A stretch of DNA of 64,000 bases from Exiguobacterium sp. BMC-KP. Its GTDB lineage: Bacteria > Bacillota > Bacilli > Exiguobacteriales > Exiguobacteriaceae. The notes below the pieces were generated by a model. It saw only the letters and a program-made list of their open reading frames with translations, did not search any database and was not told the DNA's origin. The position numbers were made by a program, and so were the translations under genes. Every line of letters begins with the position of its first letter. Position 1 is the first letter of the stretch. This document shows positions 16,277 to 23,849 of the stretch, in pieces. The stretch lies in assembly GCF_001275385.1 (NCBI RefSeq), contig NZ_LGIW01000015.1, positions 682,001 through 746,000 of the forward strand, read 5' to 3'.

Positions 16277-17050
16277 GGTAGTATCTGTTCGTGCGAGTGA
16301 ACGAATCGTTGTTGACATGGCAGGTGAGACAGGATGAATCTGTTCGATATAATCGAGAATTGCTAGTGCGGCTGTTTTATTTTGCAAATAGCCTGGCATC
16401 ATCTCTGAGAATCGGTTGACCATTTCTGGAAAACGTTGCTCAATCCGACGTTCCGGAGCAAACGGATCAACGTATGTCGCTTCCTCTTTTTCAAATGATG
16501 ATAAAACATATATCAATTGACCGACAGCAAATTGTTGAATCAAACGAAAGGCTGATAACGTTTCGCCACGTGCTTCGCGACAGAGCCCGACATATAGATT
16601 CGTCAGCGCTTCATGGATGGCGTAATCAATCGATGGATGTTCGCTCGAACTGTTATGCGGTTGCGGGACTAAGCGTTCAAACGCGTCGAAGGAAGAATCG
16701 CACCACACGATGCGACCTGCTGAAAATGCAATTTCAGAAAGCTCATCTAATTCAAAGATGGCGAATTCGGCATAGATGCCGTCGTCGAACATAATTTTAT
16801 GTCCATCCTGCGTATTCTGAAATTGAAATTGTAGAGGATGTGCGTTTTCTAACCAGTCAAGTTGCTCGATGAATCGAACCTTTTTACCGGGTTTTGCGAT
16901 GACGAAAAAATCTAAGTCCGAATAGTCATCGAGTCGTTCGAGTTCTTGACCGACAGAACCGAGACCAAGCAGGACAAGCGCATCATCTGTTTGTGCAATC
17001 GTTTGCCCAATTGCGTCTAATCGTTCTAATAATACGTCTCTATGTGTCAT
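16274..17050 (-). CDS. Nucleotidyltransferase domain protein (AadA/lincosamide-type fold)
   Basis: Protein of 258 residues. The N-terminal nucleotidyltransferase core shows LGLGSVGQELERLDDYSDLD, i.e. a GS...DxD motif (about residues 31-47) that binds Mg-ATP in aminoglycoside and lincosamide nucleotidyltransferases. A helical C-terminal domain follows. It could adenylylate a drug or a small molecule; resistance cannot be claimed from sequence alone. It has a GGAGCAACAG ribosome site and ends inside a terminator. It follows the MarR pair on the same strand after their terminator. Confidence 0.78.
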   Translation of the reverse strand: MTHRDVLLERLDAIGQTIAQTDDALVLLGLGSVGQELERLDDYSDLDFFVIAKPGKKVRFIEQLDWLENAHPLQFQFQNTQDGHKIMFDDGIYAEFAIFELDELSEIAFSAGRIVWCDSSFDAFERLVPQPHNSSSEHPSIDYAIHEALTNLYVGLCREARGETLSAFRLIQQFAVGQLIYVLSSFEKEEATYVDPFAPERRIEQRFPEMVNRFSEMMPGYLQNKTAALAILDYIEQIHPVSPAMSTTIRSLARTDTT

Positions 17051-17083
17051 CTCTGTTGCTCCTTCTTTTTAGTATCTCTATGT

Positions 17084-17122
17084 AAAAACCGCGGACACCT
17101 CGATAGGAAAGCGTCCGCGGTT
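17084..17122 (-). terminator. Terminator of the MarR operon
   Basis: Stem AACCGCGGAC / GTCCGCGGTT; on the minus strand a TTTTT run follows. Confidence 0.88.
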
Positions 17123-17135
17123 ATCGGAAGTACGA

Positions 17136-17558
17136 TCAAAAATGATTGCTTTGCATCTTATGCAGCAATTGATCAAATGTCTCATGATCTTTAGATGTGA
17201 AGGCGCGGAAGTAGCGATCGTCAATCTCCTCGATCTCAGGCGCTGATTTTTGAACGAGAGCTGTGCCATCCTCTGTCAATAGAATCCGCTTTTCTCGGTT
17301 GATCCGTTTTCGGATGACAAGATGCTCTGCTAAGAGTTTTTTGACGGTTTGCGAAATGGCACCACTTGAGAGCTCAAGCGTTCGTTCGAGTGATTTCTGT
17401 GTGGCACTCTCCTGATGATACAGTGTCATCAGTAAATCAAACTGTGACTTCGAGAGTCCTTTGGGTTTAAGTACATCGTTGACTTCTTTCGAATAACGGC
17501 CGTGAATCCGCTGAATGGCGTTCCAGTGCTGCATCGAAGATTCGAATGTGAAGGTCAT
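17136..17558 (-). CDS. MarR-family transcriptional regulator (second of a pair)
   Basis: Winged-helix regulator of 140 residues. The recognition region reads TQKSLERTLELSSGAISQTV and the wing is RKRINREKRILLTEDG. MarR proteins bind palindromes as dimers and release DNA on binding phenolic ligands or on thiol oxidation. GGAGG precedes the ATG. The gene begins 19 bases after the stop of another MarR gene, so the two are co-transcribed, and it ends in a strong terminator. The single visible product of the operon is regulators, so targets must be elsewhere or be the operon itself. Confidence 0.9.
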   Translation of the reverse strand: MTFTFESSMQHWNAIQRIHGRYSKEVNDVLKPKGLSKSQFDLLMTLYHQESATQKSLERTLELSSGAISQTVKKLLAEHLVIRKRINREKRILLTEDGTALVQKSAPEIEEIDDRYFRAFTSKDHETFDQLLHKMQSNHF

Positions 17559-17577
17559 GTTTTTTCCTCCTCTTCTG

Positions 17578-17997
17578 TCATGCGGGATTGAGCTTATTGA
17601 AGAAACGGATTAATTCTTCCTGTTGTCGAGCCGTCAAGGCATTGAATTGTTCTTGTTGAAAACGTTCATAGGCGGGCAAAACTTCTTGAAGGATGGCTGT
17701 TCCTTTATCCGTCAACAGAAGATAATTCGTCTTCCATTTCCGCTTGCGGGTGATCAATTGCCGCTCGAACAGTCGTTTGATTCCGTGTGAAATCGTGCCA
17801 TCGGTCACTTGGATCCGTTCAGCGATTTCCTTCTGGCTCGTACACGAAGTCGTGTGTAGGCAACGCAATACTTCAAGATTCGTATGGGATAGATCCCAAT
17901 GTTTCAAGAATGCATTGACGCGTTTGATTTGTTGATTATGGTAAGTCGAAATCGTTTGCCAGCATGCCATGGGATATGTCTCTGTCGTTGTTGTCAT
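17578..17997 (-). CDS. MarR-family transcriptional regulator (first of a pair)
   Basis: Winged-helix regulator of 139 residues with HTH segment TSQKEIAERIQVTDGTISHG and wing RKRKWKTNYLLLTDKG. It is a paralogue of the next gene and shares its layout, suggesting an old tandem duplication; they may form heterodimers, which is inference. AGAGG precedes the ATG. It contains several cysteines near the N terminus (ACW, RCLHTTSC), which could make it redox sensitive. Confidence 0.9.
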   Translation of the reverse strand: MTTTTETYPMACWQTISTYHNQQIKRVNAFLKHWDLSHTNLEVLRCLHTTSCTSQKEIAERIQVTDGTISHGIKRLFERQLITRKRKWKTNYLLLTDKGTAILQEVLPAYERFQQEQFNALTARQQEELIRFFNKLNPA

Positions 17998-18121
17998 GGG
18001 GAACCTCTTAAATATAGAATGTACTGCTGATGAACTACTTTTACCATACCATATTAAAAATATGTCGTGCTACTAGTTTGAACGCAAACCCATGACTTCC
18101 CATCATTTTAAGGAATCTGTA

Positions 18122-18149
18122 CAAAAAAAGACCTGAACATGTCAGGTCT
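18122..18149 (-). terminator. Terminator of the 176-aa hypothetical gene
   Basis: Stem AGACCTGA / TCAGGTCT with a five-base loop; TTTTTTT follows on the minus strand. Confidence 0.85.
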
Positions 18150-18151
18150 AA

Positions 18152-18682
18152 TTAGGATGGAATCCCGTTTGATAGCGTGAGGTAAGAATCCATTAATCGG
18201 AATCCATACTTCGTAAAACATTGATCCGAGACGCGCCCTTGTAAAGTGATCGTCGCATAATCACCACGGATGGCATAGTGCGTATACTTTTTTTCGATGT
18301 CATGGATCAATGATTCAAGAAGCAGTCCGCGCTCACCGAGACCTTCTTCACGGACGTTGATTTCAAGTAAACAGAACGTACCGAATTCCGTAAGAGAAGT
18401 GCGCTCGGTCCGTTCGTGGAGAACGGTCAAGAATGAACGTTTTGAGATAAGTGATCGATTATTTGATGGTTCAAGAATCGTGACGTAATAACTGAGTGCC
18501 GGCGGACGCAAATTACGCGTGACTTCAACGACTTGACGCTGGTTATTATATGCGAGACCAACGATTTGTTCTTGTGGATGACTCGGCACGGTCAGTCCTT
18601 CTTGCTCACAAACGGTTTGCCACTCGGCTTCTGGAATCCAGACAGCCTCTTCGGTTTTCGCTAAAGCTTTAAAGAACTTCAC
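18152..18682 (-). CDS. Hypothetical protein, 176 aa
   Basis: Soluble protein I do not recognise. It opens with a helix (MKFFKALAKTEEAVWIPEAE) and then alternates strands and helices; the segment LLEINVREEGLGERGLLLES followed by LIHDIEKKYTHYAIRGDYATI recalls an acetyltransferase-like core, but no acetyl-CoA binding loop is convincing. The start is GTG with AGGAGG thirteen bases upstream, longer than usual, so expression may be low or the start uncertain. Confidence 0.68.
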   Translation of the reverse strand: MKFFKALAKTEEAVWIPEAEWQTVCEQEGLTVPSHPQEQIVGLAYNNQRQVVEVTRNLRPPALSYYVTILEPSNNRSLISKRSFLTVLHERTERTSLTEFGTFCLLEINVREEGLGERGLLLESLIHDIEKKYTHYAIRGDYATITLQGRVSDQCFTKYGFRLMDSYLTLSNGIPS

Positions 18683-18881
18683 GTTGAACGGATGACCTCC
18701 TAACGTATATGTAAAATGACTATCCCCATCATGCCTGACGGGCAGACAAAAAACGAGTTACAATCTGACGACAAATCGTTTTCCTTTGTTACAAGTATAC
18801 CGTGAAATTTCATTTTGAAACAGACTACATCTCCCTGCATCTACTGTCTATACTAAATATATAAGACAGGAGGCGAATAGT

Positions 18882-19283
18882 ATGAAGGCAGTCGAAGGAC
18901 CGTTTTTTCATGGCACGAAAGTCACTTTGCAAATCGGGGACGTGTTGACGCCAGGATACGCGTCGAACTTTCGCGAACAACCGCTCAAGCACGTCTATTT
19001 CACAGCAACACTTGATGCAGCGAAGTGGGGGGCGGAGCTCGCACGATCTAACGCTCCGGAACACATTTATCTCGTTGAGCCACTCGGGTCGTATGAGGAT
19101 GATCCGAATCTAACGAACAAACGGTTCCCTGGTAATCCAACTCGCTCTTATCGCTCGCTTGAACCGGTAAAAATCATTGCTGAGCTCGGCACGTGGGAAC
19201 GTCACACGGACGAAGAGATTGAGACGATGAAAGCATCCCTTCAACGATTACGAGCAGAAGGGAAGGATACGATCATTGACTAA
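18882..19283 (+). CDS. arr: NAD(+)--rifampin ADP-ribosyltransferase
   Basis: Arr enzyme of 133 residues. It begins MKAVEGPFFHGTK and carries the H-Y-D triad of the family, His10, Tyr39 (HVYFTATL) and Asp74 (SYEDDPN), with the spacing seen in mycobacterial Arr. It transfers ADP-ribose from NAD to the C23 hydroxyl of rifamycins, which inactivates them. AGGAGG precedes the ATG. Chromosomal arr copies are common in environmental Bacilli, and nothing here (no integron or transposase) suggests recent mobilisation. The next gene starts 16 bases downstream and is probably co-transcribed. Confidence 0.92.
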   Translation: MKAVEGPFFHGTKVTLQIGDVLTPGYASNFREQPLKHVYFTATLDAAKWGAELARSNAPEHIYLVEPLGSYEDDPNLTNKRFPGNPTRSYRSLEPVKIIAELGTWERHTDEEIETMKASLQRLRAEGKDTIID

Positions 19284-19299
19284 AAGACGAGGAGAAGAT

Positions 19300-19824
19300 G
19301 TGTCTGTACATGACTTCGAATCGATCAAGCCAAAGACTGTGACCGCAATTGATCAGCTCCTAGTCGACAATTTGCATGCCATTCGCCTGGATCGAGACGA
19401 CGAGCGATTGATCACGATCATGGAAGATCCGTTCGTTCCACCATATGAAACGATCTTGGGTGTCTATTGCGTGTATCGAAAATCAATCCTAGATTTGCTG
19501 AAAGGAAAGATTATCTCTGTCGATAGTTATGACTTCAAAGGAGCGTTCTCAAAAGATAAACTCCTGACAATAGAAGATGTCGAAGGAGTGCTTGGTATGG
19601 CGACATTCATCGTTATTGCTTCAGAAGATAACACATATATGTCCCACTATTTCATCGGTGGTGACGCAGAGAAACTTAATTCGATATTGAATGTATGCTT
19701 CGGTCATCCGAATAAATCGGATGAACATGCGTCGAAACGTTCCATCAAACGCTTCGAGCAGGATGTTCTGATCGTTGAAAAGATGGGGTGTGTGAAGTTA
19801 CTAGGAAATGAAAAGAGAAACTAA
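19300..19824 (+). CDS. Hypothetical protein downstream of arr, 174 aa
   Basis: I do not recognise a family. Soluble, acidic, mixed alpha/beta (DQLLVDNLHAIRLDRDDERL near the N terminus; SHYFIGGDAEKLNSILNVCF later). GTG 19300 is preferred because GAGGAGA lies five to six bases upstream; a TTG at 19276 that overlaps the arr stop would add eight residues. Its tight placement after arr suggests one transcript, but a link to rifamycin or ADP-ribose metabolism is only positional. Confidence 0.7.
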   Translation: MSVHDFESIKPKTVTAIDQLLVDNLHAIRLDRDDERLITIMEDPFVPPYETILGVYCVYRKSILDLLKGKIISVDSYDFKGAFSKDKLLTIEDVEGVLGMATFIVIASEDNTYMSHYFIGGDAEKLNSILNVCFGHPNKSDEHASKRSIKRFEQDVLIVEKMGCVKLLGNEKRN

Positions 19825-19891
19825 TTAAATTTATGATACACACTAGGAGGTATTCTTTTACCATAATGCACTGCAGGTGAATATGAGGTGG

Positions 19892-19897
19892 TATAAT
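19892..19897 (+). promoter_or_regulatory. Extended -10 element
   Basis: TGG-TATAAT ahead of the 58-aa gene, with an AAAAAGGAGG ribosome site 10 bases further on. No good -35 is visible, as is common for extended -10 promoters. Confidence 0.5.
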
Positions 19898-19919
19898 ATG
19901 TAAAAAGGAGGCCGCTCGA

Positions 19920-20096
19920 ATGTCTCGCTTTAAACAAGAAAAGAAACAAACACTTGATCATCTTCGTGATGGTGTTGATCAGGGTCTCGGTAGTGCCGTA
20001 CCTCGTGGACAAAACGACGGGATGCGCGGACTTGAGATGCTCGCGGTTCTCGTCGTTCTCGGTGGTGGGTACCTGTTATATCAATGGTTCATGTAA
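19920..20096 (+). CDS. Small tail-anchored protein, 58 aa
   Basis: ATG 19920 to TAA 20096. Strong AAAAAGGAGG ribosome site and an extended -10 promoter. The N-terminal 38 residues are charged (MSRFKQEKKQTLDHLRDGVD), a Gly/Pro-rich link follows, and the C terminus is one hydrophobic helix (LAVLVVLGGGYLLYQWF). This layout fits a C-terminally anchored membrane protein facing the cytoplasm. No family recognised. A bidirectional terminator separates it from the convergent Rrf2 gene. Confidence 0.68.
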   Translation: MSRFKQEKKQTLDHLRDGVDQGLGSAVPRGQNDGMRGLEMLAVLVVLGGGYLLYQWFM

Positions 20097-20098
20097 TG

Positions 20099-20136
20099 AA
20101 AGAAGCATCATCCTTGCGAGGACGATGCTTCTTTTT
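20099..20136. terminator. Bidirectional terminator containing the Rrf2 stop codon
   Basis: Stem AAAGAAGCATCATCC / GGACGATGCTTCTTT with a six-base loop and T tracts on both strands. Confidence 0.88.
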
Positions 20137-20545
20137 GTTCGATTTCGCTGACGATATCATCAAGTGTGACGTGAGCGAGCACCTTCTCAAGCGCGGATTG
20201 TGCGAGCTCAAAGATCGGTGTGACGGTCGATTGGATGTTTCGTCCGACCGGACAGTCTGGATTTGGTGTTGCATGAATGCCGAACAGTTCCTTATCCGGA
20301 ACGACAGCAACGGCTTGATAGACATCAAGTAGTGTGATACTAGATAACGGTCGTGCGAGTCGTGCTCCAGCGACACCCGGGCGAACCTCGATCAAGTCGG
20401 CTTTCTTTAACATCCCCATGATCTTACGGATGACGACCGGATTCGTATTGACGCTACCGGCAATCAAGTCGGACGTCATCTTCTCGTCAGTCGCAATCAA
20501 CGAGAGGATATGGATGCCGACGGAAAAACGTGTACTGATGGCCAA
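20108..20545 (-). CDS. ywnA: Rrf2-family regulator, YwnA-like
   Basis: Winged-helix Rrf2 protein of 145 residues. It begins MAISTRFSVGIHILSLIAT; the recognition region VNTNPVVIRKIMGMLKKADL and a Gly-rich wing are typical. Only one cysteine is present (NPDCPVG), so it lacks the three-Cys iron-sulfur site of NsrR/IscR and groups with YwnA. In Bacillus subtilis ywnA also neighbours ywnB. Here it is divergent from ywnB, whose promoter carries two palindromes, the most likely targets. The gene ends in the bidirectional hairpin. Confidence 0.88.
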   Translation of the reverse strand: MAISTRFSVGIHILSLIATDEKMTSDLIAGSVNTNPVVIRKIMGMLKKADLIEVRPGVAGARLARPLSSITLLDVYQAVAVVPDKELFGIHATPNPDCPVGRNIQSTVTPIFELAQSALEKVLAHVTLDDIVSEIEQKEASSSQG

Positions 20546-20634
20546 CGGATGACCCTCCTTTATAAAAGCATTGTTCTCTCATTATACGTTGTATCTTTCG
20601 TTTGGCAAGAAAAGGGGAATGAGAAGCATGAGTG

Positions 20635-20689
20635 TTGACAAAACACTCGTTTGTAACTATATTGGTTACATGTAATCAAATCAGTTACA
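20635..20689 (+). promoter_or_regulatory. ywnB promoter with two abutting palindromic operators
   Basis: TTGACA (20635-20640), 17-base spacer, TATATT (20658-20663). Two 19-base palindromes of the form TGTAAY-N7-GTTACA sit end to end at 20652-20670 and 20671-20689; the -10 falls in the centre of the first. This is a textbook repressor-blocked promoter, probably for the YwnA-like Rrf2 protein. Confidence 0.82.
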
Positions 20690-20709
20690 TATAAAAAGGA
20701 GGAATCATC

Positions 20710-21345
20710 ATGAACATTGGAATCATTGGAGCTACAGGGAAAGCGGGACAATTAATCGTACAAGAAGCGATTGATCGAGGACATGACGTTACGGCGATCG
20801 TCCGTAATGCGGCAAAAGTGACGGCAGACGTTACGATTCTTGAGCGGGATGTCTTAGCACTGACGAAAGATGATTTGAACGGACTTGACGTTGTCGTCAA
20901 TGCGTTCAATGCCGCGCCAGGTGAGGAAGAAAAACATATCGAAGTCGGTCGTCACTTGTTGGATGTGTTAGCAGGAAGTAAGATTCGATTATTTGTCGTC
21001 GGTGGTGCTGGTAGCCTGTTCGTTGACGAAAGCCGTTCGACACGCGTCATGGAAACGCCGGACTTCCCGGAAGCCTACTATCCGACAGCTTCTAACATGG
21101 GGAAAAACTTGATCGAACTGCAAGGACAGCAAGATGTAACATGGACGTATCTCAGTCCGGCTGGATTCTTTGATCCAAGCGGGAAACGAACAGGAACGTA
21201 TACAGTCGGTGGCGAGCAGATGATTCTGAACACGAAAGGCGCGAGTTACATCAGTTACGCGGATTACGCGATTGCTGTAGTGGATGAGATTGAAAACGGA
21301 CAACACCTCAACGAACGGTTCTCCGTCGTTGGCGAACAAGGATGA
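20710..21345 (+). CDS. ywnB: NAD(P)-binding atypical SDR, YwnB-like
   Basis: NmrA/SDR-a5-type protein of 211 residues. Cofactor loop GATGKAG at about residues 7-13, then ADVTILERDVLAL and the VVGGAGSLFVD strand, matching the YwnB family. Catalytic Tyr/Lys are probably in YYPTASNMGKNL. It may be a flavin/NAD(P)H reductase or a redox-sensing Rossmann protein. AAAAAGGAGG precedes the ATG. Expression should depend on release of a repressor from the twin operator upstream. Confidence 0.9.
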   Translation: MNIGIIGATGKAGQLIVQEAIDRGHDVTAIVRNAAKVTADVTILERDVLALTKDDLNGLDVVVNAFNAAPGEEEKHIEVGRHLLDVLAGSKIRLFVVGGAGSLFVDESRSTRVMETPDFPEAYYPTASNMGKNLIELQGQQDVTWTYLSPAGFFDPSGKRTGTYTVGGEQMILNTKGASYISYADYAIAVVDEIENGQHLNERFSVVGEQG

Positions 21346-21352
21346 TGGTGAC

Positions 21353-21381
21353 AGACCGACTTACGTAGTCGGTCTTTTTTG
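21353..21381 (+). terminator. ywnB terminator
   Basis: Stem AGACCGACT / AGTCGGTCT, five-base loop, then TTTTTT. Confidence 0.9.
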
Positions 21382-21473
21382 ATGGACGGAGTACGAGATA
21401 CAGCGGAGGACGGATGGCGGAGTGGTGATGTTCAACTAAAATGAAGGGAGAAACGACTAAAGGAGCTTAAACT

Positions 21474-21656
21474 ATGATGCGACGATGCTTTAGTATCATC
21501 AGTCTGTTAGCGGTCTTGATCGTCTGTACGACATCGACGCAACCGTCCCGATTTGAGCGTTCAGAACCCGTCGTGACGATTGAAAATCATTACGCGGGAC
21601 AGATCAATTGGCCGAGTGAAACTGATCAGACGATCGATTTCCACACCACACCATAA
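21474..21656 (+). CDS. Small secreted protein, 60 aa
   Basis: Starts at ATG 21474 after AAAGGAGC. A clear signal peptide (MMRRCFSIISLLAVLIVCTT) is followed by about 38 polar residues with no cysteine. Cys18 is not in a convincing lipobox, so secretion with signal peptidase I cleavage is favoured. No family known. It is a lone gene followed by a bidirectional terminator. Confidence 0.6.
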   Translation: MMRRCFSIISLLAVLIVCTTSTQPSRFERSEPVVTIENHYAGQINWPSETDQTIDFHTTP

Positions 21657-21680
21657 ACCGACTCTTGTTACATAGTGTCT

Positions 21681-21722
21681 AACAAAACGACCGCTTCCTT
21701 CGAGGAAACGGTCGTTTTGTTG
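21681..21722. terminator. Bidirectional terminator
   Basis: Stem AACAAAACGACCG / CGGTCGTTTTGTT with an inner TTCC/GGAA pairing between convergent small genes. Confidence 0.9.
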
Positions 21723-21727
21723 CAAGT

Positions 21728-22015
21728 TCAGAACCCTAAAGCTGCTTTGAAAAAGATGAAGATAAATGCAATTCCGCTCGTTAAAATCAGGAACGGTAAG
21801 ATAATCAATAATTCGAGATGTCTTCTGACGCCATGGTAGAGCAGGAAGAATAACGTCAAGCACACTGTCAGTATGGAAAGGGTTAAGGTAGCAATGAATA
21901 AGTAAAGTGGGGGAACGGAGATTACTTGATAAAGTGACGATCTGGCAATCATATCGTAGGCTAAGCCGAAGGATAGTAAAATAAATAAATACAAGACTGA
22001 TTTTTGTCGTGTCAT
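21728..22015 (-). CDS. Hypothetical membrane protein, 95 aa
   Basis: Three predicted helices (about residues 6-24, 33-59, 69-92) with a basic turn HGVRRHLE between the second and third. No family recognised. AAAGGAG is upstream of the ATG. It lies 81 bases downstream of the 128-aa membrane protein gene on the same strand and could be at the end of that operon. Confidence 0.68.
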   Translation of the reverse strand: MTRQKSVLYLFILLSFGLAYDMIARSSLYQVISVPPLYLFIATLTLSILTVCLTLFFLLYHGVRRHLELLIILPFLILTSGIAFIFIFFKAALGF

Positions 22016-22096
22016 CTAATGTAACTCCTTTTATGAACGATAGACTTAGTATACTTTATTTTCTAACATAAATGTAAGTAAATGGATGAAATCAAT

Positions 22097-22483
22097 TTAG
22101 TCTTGTTTGTAAAGCAACGTCAAGCGCGTCATCAAAAAGTAGAGGAAAGCGGCGCTATTTGCAATCGTCTGAAAAAGAAGCGCTTGAAACAGACCGTCGA
22201 ACACGATCAATAAGATCCCACCAAGTAGTAAGGCGATGCCTTGATTCAGGAACAGATGCGACGACCAAGATAGTGGACGGGAGCGGAATCCAAAGTAGCG
22301 AATCGCGTCCGTCAAGATGCCGCCAATCGTGATAATGATTGCAAACGACAGCAACGTCTCAAAGACATTTTCGTAATATCCAGGATCAGCATTCGGCATG
22401 AGGCGTGGTGACGATGGAAGATGTTGATAGAGCATCAGAAAAATCCAATTAGTCATCAGAAGTCGAAATGACAGACGGATCAT
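22097..22483 (-). CDS. Hypothetical 4TM protein, single-module form
   Basis: Membrane protein of 128 residues with four predicted helices. Its core (ILTDAIRYFGFRSRPLSW, then a LNQG motif and a hydrophobic pair, ending in an FLYFLMTRLTLLY helix) resembles each half of the next protein upstream, so it looks like a one-module relative. The start overlaps the 3' end of that gene by 35 bases, with GAGGAACACC as ribosome site. Family unknown; function unknown. Confidence 0.72.
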   Translation of the reverse strand: MIRLSFRLLMTNWIFLMLYQHLPSSPRLMPNADPGYYENVFETLLSFAIIITIGGILTDAIRYFGFRSRPLSWSSHLFLNQGIALLLGGILLIVFDGLFQALLFQTIANSAAFLYFLMTRLTLLYKQD

Positions 22484-23249
22484 GGTGTTCCTCTTTTCCG
22501 GTTTTCATGATGATGAACAGATGGGTAATCATTACATATAAAAAAGCAGCGAATGCGTTTCCGATAAAAACTGGAACTGGAAACAGGCTGAACAGAACAG
22601 ACACACCAGCAAACATGAAGACCGTTCCTTGATGAACAAGCAGGTGCGTTTTAAAAGGCAACGAACGTTTCGCGAAACGGATGGATAAGAGAACGTCAGC
22701 AATCACGATACCGCTGACGAATACAAGCACAACAACGTCCAAGTGCTCATTGACCAGTTGCACCGTGTAGGATAGAAACGGCACTGTCATCGTCATCGAT
22801 CCAAACAAATTAAGAAACAAGAAGAAACTAAAGACAGTGCGACACAACCAACCGGATATGTAAGGAATCCATCTCGGATACTTCCGCGCCGACTCCGATA
22901 CGATGAGATAGATCAGCGCTACACCAGAACAGAACAAGACAAAATAGAACGAAAATGGATTGGGCTGCATCAGCAGATAGAGGCCGACACTGGCAAATAG
23001 GGCACCTGCTTGGTTGAGGATGATTCGTTGTATGAACGAAACGCTTGAACGGAATAACAGGCGTGGAAGACCATCCGTCAGAAATGCGCCAAACAGGATG
23101 ACGGGACCGGAAAAGAGCAAACCGATCATGAAGAAGTCGGTGAATGAAGTGCCGTACGTCGTTGGATCACCGATTTCATAACTAGCGACGAGTGCATACA
23201 AACAAGCAAATAGAATGGTCGTAATGAAACTGTTTTTCACTAAAGTCAA
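22449..23249 (-). CDS. Hypothetical membrane protein with two internal repeats
   Basis: About 266 residues and seven to eight helices. Two halves share a pattern: a helix, then (T/A)D-x-L-(P/S), a basic turn (LLFRSS / RFAKRS), a helix opening with (LN/VH)QG or LNQAG, a hydrophobic stretch, and a last helix that ends in a basic tail. The downstream 128-aa gene repeats the pattern once more. TTG 23249 is chosen from AAAGGA eleven bases upstream; GTG 23240 is an alternative and a longer frame into the GNAT gene is not credible. It follows the SatA-like acetyltransferase by 28 bases. Confidence 0.68.
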   Translation of the reverse strand: MTLVKNSFITTILFACLYALVASYEIGDPTTYGTSFTDFFMIGLLFSGPVILFGAFLTDGLPRLLFRSSVSFIQRIILNQAGALFASVGLYLLMQPNPFSFYFVLFCSGVALIYLIVSESARKYPRWIPYISGWLCRTVFSFFLFLNLFGSMTMTVPFLSYTVQLVNEHLDVVVLVFVSGIVIADVLLSIRFAKRSLPFKTHLLVHQGTVFMFAGVSVLFSLFPVPVFIGNAFAAFLYVMITHLFIIMKTGKEEHHDPSVISTSDD

Positions 23250-23277
23250 CGTTAAAAACGTCCTTTCTGATGGACAT

Positions 23278-23820
23278 TCAGAAAATTTTATACCAGTAAA
23301 GCGTGAGACCGATTTGTGGATTAGCATACTGTTTCAACGTATCGACACCACCAAGCACGAATCCTTGCCGAGCGTAGAATCGGCATGCGATTAAATTGTC
23401 GTGCTGGGCTTCAAGCGATAAGCCGACTAAATTTCGCTCCTTGGCCCATGTCGTCGCAGCAGCGAGAAGTCGGTGTCCGACGCCATGTTTACGAAACGCT
23501 TGTTTGACAGCGATGTTTTCGATATAAGCGAAGCGATTCCAGTCACGAACGAGACGGATTTGTCCGATGCACGAATCACCCGAAAAGGCGAGAAAAACGA
23601 TTCGGTCTTCCTTTTCGATGTACTTCGTCCAATCAAGTTGATCATCTGGGAAACGCGTCGTCTGCGAGATTTCGAGTAGATGTTCTTCATAAGACCACTT
23701 CCCCTCAACGAATCGAGGGGATACGTACCCGATAACCGGAAAGGTATCATTTGCATCATTGACGACAGCAATCGTTGAGGGGGTAAGTGGTTGAATCATG
23801 ATTGTTTCTTTGTTTAACAT
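23278..23820 (-). CDS. GNAT acetyltransferase, streptothricin-acetyltransferase-like (SatA/YyaR)
   Basis: GNAT protein of 180 residues. The segments RIVFLAFSGDSCIGQIRL, WNRFAYIENIAV and the acetyl-CoA loop QAFRKHGVGHRLL are followed by RFYARQGFVLGGVDTLKQYA and the terminal LTLYWYKIF. This ordering matches Bacillus SatA (YyaR), which acetylates streptothricin. ATG 23820 is chosen because GGAGG lies six bases before it. It leads an operon with two membrane proteins of unknown role. Substrate assignment is by family resemblance only. Confidence 0.8.
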   Translation of the reverse strand: MLNKETIMIQPLTPSTIAVVNDANDTFPVIGYVSPRFVEGKWSYEEHLLEISQTTRFPDDQLDWTKYIEKEDRIVFLAFSGDSCIGQIRLVRDWNRFAYIENIAVKQAFRKHGVGHRLLAAATTWAKERNLVGLSLEAQHDNLIACRFYARQGFVLGGVDTLKQYANPQIGLTLYWYKIF

Positions 23821-23849
23821 GTAGTCCTCCATTTTTCATTCGATATACT

